This document shows, one piece after another, positions 1 through 5,443 of a stretch of DNA of 11,877 bases (the first letter of the stretch is position 1; the number at the start of each line of letters is the position of its first letter). Source of the stretch: JBFLXN01 sp040755715 [NCBI: Candidatus Edwardsbacteria bacterium] (GTDB lineage: Bacteria; Edwardsbacteria; AC1; JBFLXN01); assembly GCA_040755715.1 (NCBI GenBank), contig JBFLXN010000075.1, positions 1 through 11,877 on the forward strand, read 5' to 3'. The notes under the pieces were generated by a model. The model did not search any database. It saw nothing but the letters and a program-made list of their open reading frames with translations, and had not been told where the DNA came from. A program made the translations under genes and the position numbers.

Positions 1-2
1 TG

Positions 3-55
3 TCTCCTTTTTTGTGATGCTACATATTCTACCATAAAGAGGTAGGGGGAGGCAA
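3..55 (-). promoter_or_regulatory. Probable promoter and RBS of a divergent gene off the left edge
   Basis: Read on the minus strand, TTGCCT (complement of 50-55) is followed after 18 bases by TAGAAT (complement of 26-31). A TG one base upstream of the TAGAAT makes it an extended -10. About 17 bases further on, AGGAGA (complement of 3-8) follows a run of A and looks like a Shine-Dalgarno sequence. The start codon would lie just beyond base 1, so the gene itself cannot be seen. This would make the 1-149 gap a divergent intergenic region. The -35 matches consensus at 4 of 6 positions and the -10 at 5 of 6. Confidence 0.4.
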
Positions 56-149
56 GCCAATATGAGATAATTAATTTGAAATACAGTGGGTTGAGACAAA
101 ACAAGACAAATATTTTTGACATTACCATGCAAAGAGTGAGGAGAAATCT

Positions 150-1052
150 ATGTGGACAAATAAAGTGTATTTTTTGGTGATTCTCTTAGAAATAATATCG
201 GGCTGTTCTTCCCCAAAAGACAAGAACTCTGAGAAACTATTAGTTCCAAAAGGAGAAGATACCGTAAGCATGGTTCTTATACCTGCGGGTGAATTTATTA
301 TGGGCACTAATGAACAGCAATGGGTATATCCAAATGAAAGTTCACCTTCAGGAATAAGCGGTTTTTATTACTCTAGTAGTAATCCTCTACACAAAGTTTA
401 TTTGGACTCTTTTCTTATTGATAAGTATGAAGTTACTAACGCCCGCTATAAAAAATTTTGTGATGTCACAGGAAAACCATATCCACTAAATCCTTATTGG
501 GATGAAAACTATTTTTTAGGTAAACCTAATTATCCAGTTATTAATATAGGTTGGAAGGAGGCAAATGATTATGCTGTTTGGGTGGGGAAAAGACTACCTA
601 CGGAGGCAGAATGGGAAAAAGCTGCGAGGGGGATTGATGGAAGACAATGGGTCTGGGGCAACAAGCCTACAACAGAGATTGGGTCCAAAAAATTTATCAA
701 GTGGTTTAAAAATAAATGTAATTTTTCTGATGGCAAGGAAGATGGTTCAATGGATGGCTACAAATACACTGCCCCTCTAGGATGTTTTCCTTTTGATAAG
801 AGTCCTTACGGAGTGATGGATATGGCAGGAAATGTATTAGAATGGTGCTCTGATTTTTATGATGAAAACTACTATAAGACAGGTCCTGATAGCAATCCCA
901 AAAATATTCAACCTAACTGGTGCTATGTAACACGGGGAGGTGCTTGGAATCATCCGATTGCCTATGCTCGCTGTTACACCCGGGAGGGGCATTCTTCTGT
1001 CAAGCGATATTACTACATTGGATTCCGATGCGCCAAGTCAATTACCAAATAG
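150..1052 (+). CDS. Lipoprotein with FGE-sulfatase (SUMF1/EgtB/PvdO-like) domain
   Basis: Predicted 300-aa lipoprotein. A short hydrophobic signal (residues 6-16) ends in the lipobox ISGC with lipidated Cys19. The rest is one formylglycine-generating-enzyme-like domain: MVLIPAGEFIMG at 41-52, the DKYEVTNARY segment at 91-100, KRLPTEAEWEKAARG at 147-161, GVMDMAGNVLEW at 221-232, RGGAW at 262-266 and terminal GFRCA at 291-295. True FGE enzymes carry a redox cysteine pair shortly after RGG(S/A). By eye the aligned positions here are His and Ala, with one Cys two residues later (Cys275), so oxidase activity is doubtful. A binding or structural role at the envelope is more likely, as for many bacterial members of the fold. 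The ATG at 150 is supported by GAGGAGA at 138-144. I found no convincing promoter or terminator. The family call is secure; function and substrate are unknown. Confidence 0.9.
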   Translation: MWTNKVYFLVILLEIISGCSSPKDKNSEKLLVPKGEDTVSMVLIPAGEFIMGTNEQQWVYPNESSPSGISGFYYSSSNPLHKVYLDSFLIDKYEVTNARYKKFCDVTGKPYPLNPYWDENYFLGKPNYPVINIGWKEANDYAVWVGKRLPTEAEWEKAARGIDGRQWVWGNKPTTEIGSKKFIKWFKNKCNFSDGKEDGSMDGYKYTAPLGCFPFDKSPYGVMDMAGNVLEWCSDFYDENYYKTGPDSNPKNIQPNWCYVTRGGAWNHPIAYARCYTREGHSSVKRYYYIGFRCAKSITK

Positions 1053-1093
1053 GTAATGTATAATATTGTGTGGAATTTCAGATTGACAAAGCA

Positions 1094-1126
1094 ATAAAAA
1101 AAACTATCCTCCTTATAAAAAAAACT
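1094..1126 (+). repeat. 12-bp direct repeat with phased A8 tracts upstream of the pilin promoter
   Basis: ATAAAAAAAACT occurs at 1094-1105 and again at 1115-1126, a period of exactly 21 bases, about two helical turns. The A8 tracts (1096-1103 and 1117-1124) are therefore on the same face of the helix and should bend the DNA upstream of the TTGACA at 1154. It may act as an upstream activating or UP-like element, or it may only reflect AT-rich composition. Confidence 0.5.
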
Positions 1127-1153
1127 CAATAAAGAGGAACCAAATAGATTTTA

Positions 1154-1183
1154 TTGACATAAGTATTCTAATTCTGGTATATT
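1154..1183 (+). promoter_or_regulatory. Sigma-70-type promoter of the pilin gene
   Basis: TTGACA at 1154-1159 is a perfect -35. An 18-base spacer leads to TATATT at 1178-1183, which matches the -10 consensus at 5 of 6 positions and has an upstream TG at 1175-1176 (extended -10). Transcription would begin near 1190, almost on top of the ribosome-binding site GAGGAGG at 1188-1194, so the 5' leader would be only about ten bases. The alternative -10 TATTAT at 1180-1185 would leave a 20-base spacer and is less likely. Confidence 0.6.
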
Positions 1184-1199
1184 ATACGAGGAGGTGGCT

Positions 1200-1811
1200 A
1201 TGAGTTCTATCCGACAGAATTTTACAATCTACAATCTACAATCTAAAATCTACAATTTTTACAGGGGTTTTACCCTTATTGAAATGATGGTTGTAGTCGT
1301 GGTTATCGGTATTCTCGCAGCAATTTCTATTCCTAACTATATGAAGATGAGGATGCAAGCACTGGAGGCTTCCACGGTGAGTAATATGCACATCGCCCAG
1401 CTAGTAGTGGAAGATTTTTGTACAATGGCTGAGGGTATGTATCCAGCAGGAGGAGTTGGCCCCCCAAAAGGAGCTTTGGATAGGACAGTAGGAGAAGTCT
1501 TATTGGCTTTGGGTTATACCGCTGACGCTACCATAAATTCTAAGTCAATCTGCGCTGGTAAAAGAATATGTCCACCCGATTGGCCTGATAGCTCACTCCT
1601 ATGTCCGCATCCTGACTACAAGAATCCATTTGACAGAACTAAGAATACAATTTTTGAACTACCGGGGGGGCCACCAGCAGTACCTCCTTCAGGGTGTGTC
1701 TATTATACAGTATTGAGTCCAGACGGAAGTAATACTTACTGTCCAGGTTATATTATTACTGGATACGGAGCTAAAGGTCCCCTACCGAATGAGATGAGGG
1801 GGGGACGGTAG
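1200..1811 (+). CDS. Type IV pilin / type II secretion-type pseudopilin
   Basis: Predicted 203-aa prepilin. A long basic leader of 23 residues ends at Gly23, followed by the classic processing site FTLIE (Phe24, Glu28 at mature +5) and the hydrophobic helix VVVVVIGILAAISIPNY, so a PilD-type peptidase should cut after Gly23. The globular domain has six cysteines (74, 118, 124, 135, 166, 181), probably forming disulfides, and ends in a YIITGYGAKG strand common in pseudopilin-like proteins. I prefer the ATG at 1200 to the in-frame GTG at 1194 because that GTG overlaps the Shine-Dalgarno sequence GAGGAGG (1188-1194), which is well spaced from the ATG. The leader is partly encoded by a 7-bp tandem repeat (1224-1258). 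No pilus assembly genes lie nearby, so partners must be elsewhere. It could be a major pilin or a minor pseudopilin; the sequence does not decide. Confidence 0.9.
   Translation: MSSIRQNFTIYNLQSKIYNFYRGFTLIEMMVVVVVIGILAAISIPNYMKMRMQALEASTVSNMHIAQLVVEDFCTMAEGMYPAGGVGPPKGALDRTVGEVLLALGYTADATINSKSICAGKRICPPDWPDSSLLCPHPDYKNPFDRTKNTIFELPGGPPAVPPSGCVYYTVLSPDGSNTYCPGYIITGYGAKGPLPNEMRGGR
1224..1258 (+). repeat. Five-unit heptamer tandem repeat inside the pilin leader
   Basis: The units are ACAATCT (1224-1230), ACAATCT (1231-1237), ACAATCT (1238-1244), AAAATCT (1245-1251) and ACAATTT (1252-1258). They encode most of the leader between the start codon and the prepilin cleavage site, including IYNLQSKIYN. 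Seven is not a multiple of three, so gain or loss of one unit would put the pilin out of frame. There is no ATG between the repeat and the FTLIE motif that could rescue translation. Confidence 0.85.
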
Positions 1812-1880
1812 TAAGAGAAAGAAGCAAGAAATTAAAAGAGGAAGTGGAGAAGGAGAGAAACAATAAAGAAGGAGGTTGGC

Positions 1881-2333
1881 ATGCAATTTAGGAGAAAGAA
1901 TTATCTGACAAAAAAACGCTATCAATTTAGAATGCTTGGACTTATTGCCGCTATTGTCTTCTTTGCCACGGCTGTCTCCATTCTTGCAACCCACTATTTT
2001 ATGTGGCAGTCAATAGTAAAAATCGTTTTTGAAACAGGGAAATATCCTCCAGTGTGGGAATTGATGAGGGCTACCAATAGACCACTTTATATAGTCATTC
2101 CCATTGTTTTTGTTTTCTTGGCTATTCTTGTTATTTTTATTTCCCATCGCATCGCCGGTCCCATATACCGGCTAAAACAATCTATGGAAAAAGTGGGGGA
2201 AGGAGATTTTTCTGTCAGACTTAAATTCCGCAAAACAGACGAAATTCAAGATGTAGCGGATAGCTTCAATAAGATGGTGGAAAGACTGGAAGAAAAGGAG
2301 AAGGGAGAAGGGAGAGGGGAGAAGAAGAGGTAA
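1881..2333 (+). CDS. Two-TM HAMP-domain membrane protein without an output domain
   Basis: Predicted 150-aa inner-membrane protein. A basic N-terminus (RRK, KKR) precedes TM1 (about 18-40), a short periplasmic loop (about 41-68), TM2 (about 69-88) and a HAMP linker. HAMP helix 1 begins RIAGPIYRLKQ (90-100) and helix 2 contains EIQDVADSFNKMVERL (121-136). HAMP normally passes a signal to a kinase, cyclase or chemoreceptor domain, but the protein ends about 12 residues after the HAMP. A strong AAGGAGG at 1869-1875 sits 5 bases before the ATG. The C-terminal EKGEGRGEKK tail is encoded by a GGAGAAG heptamer repeat. The gene follows the pilin gene by 69 purine-rich bases without a visible terminator, so the two may be cotranscribed. 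It may partner with a separate output protein, or be a truncated sensor. Confidence 0.85.
   Translation: MQFRRKNYLTKKRYQFRMLGLIAAIVFFATAVSILATHYFMWQSIVKIVFETGKYPPVWELMRATNRPLYIVIPIVFVFLAILVIFISHRIAGPIYRLKQSMEKVGEGDFSVRLKFRKTDEIQDVADSFNKMVERLEEKEKGEGRGEKKR
2297..2324 (+). repeat. Four-unit GGAGAAG heptamer repeat in the HAMP gene 3' end
   Basis: The units are GGAGAAG (2297-2303), GGAGAAG (2304-2310), GGAGAGG (2311-2317) and GGAGAAG (2318-2324). They lie just before the stop codon at 2331 and encode a charged, low-complexity tail. A change of one unit would shift frame and alter where translation ends, possibly reading toward the downstream ABC gene. Similar GGAGAAGGAGAG sequence occurs near 1847-1858 in the purine-rich leader of the same gene. 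Confidence 0.8.
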
Positions 2334-2362
2334 AAAAAATTATTTTGTTAATATCAAATATT

Positions 2363-2379
2363 CTCTGTGTTCTCTGTGG
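2363..2379 (+). repeat. CTCTGTG-type intergenic repeat before the ABC ATPase gene
   Basis: The half-unit CTCTGTG occurs at 2363-2369 and 2372-2378. It closely resembles the ATCTGTG half-units around the GxxExxY gene at 4089-4129 and 4505-4565. Here it ends about 10 bases before the start codon of the ATPase gene, which has no recognisable Shine-Dalgarno sequence. The relationship rests on shared 6-7-base cores and is therefore tentative. Confidence 0.5.
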
Positions 2380-2388
2380 TTAGAAACA

Positions 2389-3327
2389 ATGAATGTAATC
2401 AAGACCGAGGCTTTGAGTAAAGAATATAAGACTCATTTCTGGTCCAAAAGAGCAACTGTGCTAAATAATCTCAACCTTGAAGTAGAAGAGGGTGAGATTT
2501 TTGGTTTTTTGGGACCAAATGGCGCTGGTAAGACAACTACTATTAAAATACTTCTAAATATTATCTATCCCACCAGTGGAAAGGCCTGGCTCTTTGAAAA
2601 GGATGTAAAGGAAGCAGAAATAAAAAAAGAAGTGGGATTTATGCCAGAGAATCCGTATTTTTATGAATACCTCACTGCCGAAGAATTCCTGGACTTTTAT
2701 GGAAGGCTTTTTGGCTTTTCAAAGAAGGAAAGACAGAAAAAAATAGAAGAACTCTTAGAATTAGTTGAACTGAAGGATGTGAGGGATTTGCCACTGCGCA
2801 AGTTTTCCAGAGGGATGCTTCAGAGAATAGGTATTGCCCAAGCTCTGATGAATAATCCAAAATTAGTTATTCTTGATGAGCCACTGTCTGGACTTGACCC
2901 CTTAGGAAGAAAAGACATAAAAGATTTAATCTTAAAATTAAAGAAAGAAGGAAAGACGATATTTTTCAGTTCCCATATTTTGCCCGATGCAGAAATGCTC
3001 TGTGATAGAGTGGGTATAATTGTAAAAGGGAAACTTCTAAGTGTAGGAAGATTAGATGAACTTCTGAGTGCTAAGGTAAAATCAATAGAACTCACGGTTG
3101 CTGGACTAAAAGAAGAAGAAATAGAGAAAATATCACCTTTCGCCAGTTTATTAGTTAAGAGTGGTGAAAAGACCCTTTTTAATTTTGACAATGAAGAAAA
3201 ACTGCAAAACGCAATACAAGTTGTGAAAAGTACAGAGGCTCAAATTATTTCCTTAGCTCAGCAAAAAGAATCTCTGGAAGACTATTTCTCCCGCCGGATT
3301 AAGGAAGAAGAGAATGTTCAGAATTAA
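2389..3327 (+). CDS. ABC-2-type exporter ATP-binding subunit (NatA/CcmA-like)
   Basis: Predicted 312-aa cytoplasmic ATPase that powers the permease encoded next. All nucleotide-binding motifs are present in order: Walker A GPNGAGKTT (42-50), Q-loop region GFMPENPY with Glu87 at the usual Gln position (frequent in ABC-2 ATPases), signature FSRGMLQRIGIA (139-150), Walker B LVILDEP (159-165), D-loop SGLD (167-170) and switch His196 in SSHIL. A C-terminal extension of about 90 residues after the core is typical of this subfamily. The ATG at 2389 gives the expected N-terminus, but no good Shine-Dalgarno sequence precedes it; the CTCTGTG repeat lies there instead. The 3' end overlaps the permease gene by 14 bases. 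The substrate (drug, lipid, polysaccharide or peptide) cannot be told. Confidence 0.95.
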   Translation: MNVIKTEALSKEYKTHFWSKRATVLNNLNLEVEEGEIFGFLGPNGAGKTTTIKILLNIIYPTSGKAWLFEKDVKEAEIKKEVGFMPENPYFYEYLTAEEFLDFYGRLFGFSKKERQKKIEELLELVELKDVRDLPLRKFSRGMLQRIGIAQALMNNPKLVILDEPLSGLDPLGRKDIKDLILKLKKEGKTIFFSSHILPDAEMLCDRVGIIVKGKLLSVGRLDELLSAKVKSIELTVAGLKEEEIEKISPFASLLVKSGEKTLFNFDNEEKLQNAIQVVKSTEAQIISLAQQKESLEDYFSRRIKEEENVQN

Positions 3328-4081
3328 AGCAATTGCCCTGAATACTTTCAAAGAAGCAGTTCGGGATAGAGTCCTTTATGGTCTTTTAATCTTTGGACTA
3401 CTTTTAATTGTCGGTTCCAAAATTCTCACCCCCTTAACTCTGGGTGAACAGTCAAAGATAATCAGAGACATAGGCTTGGCAGGGATTTCTATTTTTGGTT
3501 TTTTAGTTATTGTAGTAGTTGGTACTACCCTTGTCTATAAAGAGTTAGATAAACGCACTATCTATACCATAATTTCAAAACCAATCCATCGCTGGGAATT
3601 CATTGCGGGGAAATACCTTGGCTTGCTTTTGACTTTATTAGTTATTGTGCTCATTATGACTCTTTTCTTTTATGGTGTAGTCTTCTGGGTTGACCGTGCA
3701 CCTGAACTAACATTGTTAGAAGCGATTCTTTTAATTTACTTTGAACTAATGGTTATGACCGCAGTGGCGCTTCTATTTTCGGCGATGTCTTCGCCGGCTT
3801 TAAGTGCTATACTCACATTTGTTATCTATTTTGTTGGACATCTCAGTGCCGACCTTAAAGTCTTTGCCGAGAAGATTCCAAGCGAGTTAATAAAAATACT
3901 CTGTTACCTCTTTTATTATATTTTGCCCAATTTAGAAAATTTTAACATAAAAAGCAAGATAGTTCATCAAATTCCAGTGTCCTTTGAATATATTCTCTCT
4001 GCCATTGCTTATGGAATAATCTATGCAGTTGCCGTCCTACTTTTGACAAGTATAATATTTCAGAAAAAGAGTTTTAAATAA
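3314..4081 (+). CDS. ABC-2-type transporter permease
   Basis: Predicted 255-aa polytopic inner-membrane protein with about six hydrophobic segments, roughly at 18-36, 55-74, 102-125, 134-157, 160-178 and 227-249. The N-terminus, with its FKEAVRDRVLYGLL stretch (12-25), and the cytoplasmic segment KELDKRTIYTIISKPIHRW (76-94) match ABC-2/NosY-type permeases, in which this loop contacts the ATPase. It begins inside the last codons of the ATPase gene, with GGAAGAAG at 3303-3310 as ribosome-binding site, so the two are translationally coupled. The gene is followed at once by the repeat-bounded GxxExxY module; by operon spacing the TPR gene at 4580 is its likely original neighbour. Confidence 0.93.
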   Translation: MFRIKAIALNTFKEAVRDRVLYGLLIFGLLLIVGSKILTPLTLGEQSKIIRDIGLAGISIFGFLVIVVVGTTLVYKELDKRTIYTIISKPIHRWEFIAGKYLGLLLTLLVIVLIMTLFFYGVVFWVDRAPELTLLEAILLIYFELMVMTAVALLFSAMSSPALSAILTFVIYFVGHLSADLKVFAEKIPSELIKILCYLFYYILPNLENFNIKSKIVHQIPVSFEYILSAIAYGIIYAVAVLLLTSIIFQKKSFK

Positions 4082-4088
4082 CATCTTG

Positions 4089-4129
4089 CACAGATAGTCA
4101 CAGATTAAGAGAGACAGATGAGCACAGAT
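4089..4129 (-). repeat. Left flanking repeat of the GxxExxY module (two inverted units)
   Basis: Two units in opposite orientation to the right-hand repeats: CACAGATAGTCACAGAT at 4089-4105 and a second at 4113-4129. Of the second, 4114-4129 (ACAGATGAGCACAGAT) is a perfect 16-base inverted match to 4505-4520 downstream. The ATG of the GxxExxY gene (4118-4120) lies inside this repeat, so the repeat encodes the protein's first residues, MSTD. Confidence 0.8.
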
Positions 4130-4503
4130 AGAGAGGGTCTGTATAAAGAGCTGACATATAGAATAATCGGTGCTCTATACGAGGTGCATAATGAACTTGG
4201 CTCTGTCCATAAGGAAGACATTTATCATAAGGCAGTTGCCTCGGAGTTAAAACTAAGGGGTTTGGATTATGTTGAAGAACCACAACTACCTGTAGAATAT
4301 AAAGGAAAGAAGATTGGAGTATATAAACCAGATTTTCTTATATAGAAAATAAAGTGATTTTAGAAATTAAAGTAGCACCTATGATTACCAGGTCAATGTT
4401 TGACCAAATATTTCATTATATTAAAGGAACAAAATACAAATTGGTTCTTTTAGTCAATTTTGGGACATTAAGACTTACGATTAAAAGGAGAATCTATACC
4501 TAA
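4118..4503 (+). pseudogene. GxxExxY-family / PD-(D/E)XK-like protein, frameshifted
   Basis: The reading frame from 4118 stops at 4343-4345 after 75 residues. Removing two bases (TA at 4343-4344, part of CTTATATAGAA) restores a 127-residue frame to the TAA at 4501-4503, the normal length for GxxExxY proteins. The N-terminal part has the family's TYRIIGALYEVHNELG helix (13-28), and the name motif is degenerate: Val30 where Gly is usual, then Glu33 and Tyr36. The PD-(D/E)XK-like core is cut by the frameshift: Asp72 of PDF lies before it and the ENKVILEIKV strand (E-x-K at 4363-4371) after it. The remainder, MITRSMFDQIFHYIKGTKY and LVLLVNFGTLRL, is also typical of the family, whose function is not established. 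No slippery heptamer suggests programmed frameshifting, so this is a pseudogene unless the TA is a sequencing or assembly error. Confidence 0.85.
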
Positions 4504-4504
4504 C

Positions 4505-4570
4505 ATCTGTGCTCATCTGTGAAAAAATTTGTGCCCATCTGTGGCATTATCTGCGCTCATTTGTGTTTAA
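4505..4570 (+). repeat. Right flanking repeat of the GxxExxY module, three 22-bp units
   Basis: Three degenerate units start at 4505, 4527 and 4549, exactly 22 bases apart. Their cores are ATCTGTGCTCATCTGTG, ATTTGTGCCCATCTGTG and ATCTGCGCTCATTTGTG. Each core is itself two ATCTGTG half-units 10 bases apart. The first unit starts one base after the GxxExxY stop codon and forms the perfect 16-base inverted repeat with 4114-4129. The last ends just before the TPR gene start at 4580. Confidence 0.85.
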
Positions 4571-4579
4571 TATAAGACT

Positions 4580-5443
4580 ATGCGTATTAGTCAGCCATTA
4601 ATTCTCATATTGATTTTCCTTTTGTTGTCTGGCGGAATCTATTCTTTACAGATAAAGATGGAGGATATGAAAGGAAAACATTACCGGATAGAGGAATTGA
4701 TGTATTTCCCTTCGGGTAAGTTTTTGAAAGAAATTGCTATTGGATATGATTGTATCTTCGCAGATTTTATCTGGCTTCGGGCTATCCAATATTTTGGTGA
4801 ACATCGGATGACTGATTTAAAATTTCAATACTTAGGACATATACTTGATGTCCTCACCACACTTGACCCTCAATTTGTACACGCCTATACTCTGGGTTCT
4901 CTACTCCTTACCCATTGTGCGAAAGAATCTGATAGGACATTAACATTACTGGATAAAGGAATGAAAGAAAATCCTGACAAGTGGGAGATTCCTTATACAA
5001 AGGGATTTATTTATTATATTTTTTTAAGAAAATTTGATTTTGCTGTCAAATATTTTCTTGAAGCATCAAAGGTTCCAAAGGCTCCTGAAATGTGCGAAAG
5101 ATTTGCCGCCTTTGTCTATGCTAAGATGGGAGAGAGAGAACTATCTATTAGACTCTGGAAAGAACTATATGAAAGAACTAAAAATGAAATGGAGAAAGAA
5201 ACAGCACTCCGCTATATCAAAAGATTGGTGATGGAGGGACATCTTGAGGATTTGCAAGCAGCCGTAGGGAAATATAAGAAAACTTTTGGAGAGTATCCCC
5301 ATAGTTTGCGAGATTTAATAACTGCAAATATTATTGATTCCATACCTGAAGAACCTCACAATGGACACTATTATTTTAGTTATCTTGAAAAAAAAGTAAA
5401 AAGCACGGGGAGACCTACTGTTCCATTACACCATGAAAAATAA
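4580..5443 (+). CDS. Membrane-anchored tetratricopeptide-repeat protein with pseudopilin-like C-terminus
   Basis: Predicted 287-aa protein. A signal anchor (about 6-22) is followed by a conserved FPSGKFLKEIAIGYDCIFADFIWLRAIQYFG region (43-73). A helical TPR-like array runs from about 80 to 215, for example LGHILDVLTTLDPQFVHAY (85-103) and WEIPYTKGFIYY (135-146). The last part (about 222-268), HLEDLQAAVGKYKKTFGEYP with SLRDLITANIIDSIPEEPHNGHYYF, has the pattern of the C-terminal region of GspG-like pseudopilins. TPR proteins usually scaffold complexes; this one probably faces the periplasm. In related genomes such genes tend to follow NatA/NatB-type ABC genes (recollection, not checked). There is no clear Shine-Dalgarno sequence before the ATG, and the repeat array ends about 15 bases upstream. 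Its 3' end overlaps the next gene by 11 bases, implying coupled expression. Confidence 0.8.
   Translation: MRISQPLILILIFLLLSGGIYSLQIKMEDMKGKHYRIEELMYFPSGKFLKEIAIGYDCIFADFIWLRAIQYFGEHRMTDLKFQYLGHILDVLTTLDPQFVHAYTLGSLLLTHCAKESDRTLTLLDKGMKENPDKWEIPYTKGFIYYIFLRKFDFAVKYFLEASKVPKAPEMCERFAAFVYAKMGERELSIRLWKELYERTKNEMEKETALRYIKRLVMEGHLEDLQAAVGKYKKTFGEYPHSLRDLITANIIDSIPEEPHNGHYYFSYLEKKVKSTGRPTVPLHHEK

Noticed and set aside
29-45. CTACC/GGTAG hairpin as a terminator
   Set aside because: It has only a 5-bp stem and no following T run on either strand.
116-121. TTGACA upstream of the FGE-like lipoprotein gene as a -35
   Set aside because: No acceptable -10 lies 16-19 bases downstream; that position already holds the ribosome-binding site.
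1194-1199. GTG at 1194 as the pilin start
   Set aside because: It overlaps the last base of the Shine-Dalgarno sequence GAGGAGG; the ATG at 1200 has proper spacing.
2820-3191. 123-codon open frame on the minus strand within the ABC ATPase gene
   Set aside because: It lies wholly opposite a gene with every ABC motif, has no ribosome-binding site, and its Ser/Phe/Pro-rich translation resembles no family.
4331-4350. Programmed frameshift in the GxxExxY gene
   Set aside because: There is no X-XXY-YYZ slippery sequence and no clear downstream stem; a TA duplication explains the break more simply.
4089-4570. CRISPR array from the spaced ATCTGTG repeats
   Set aside because: The units are degenerate, the gaps are about 5 bases, the two sides are inverted relative to each other, and a coding sequence lies between them.
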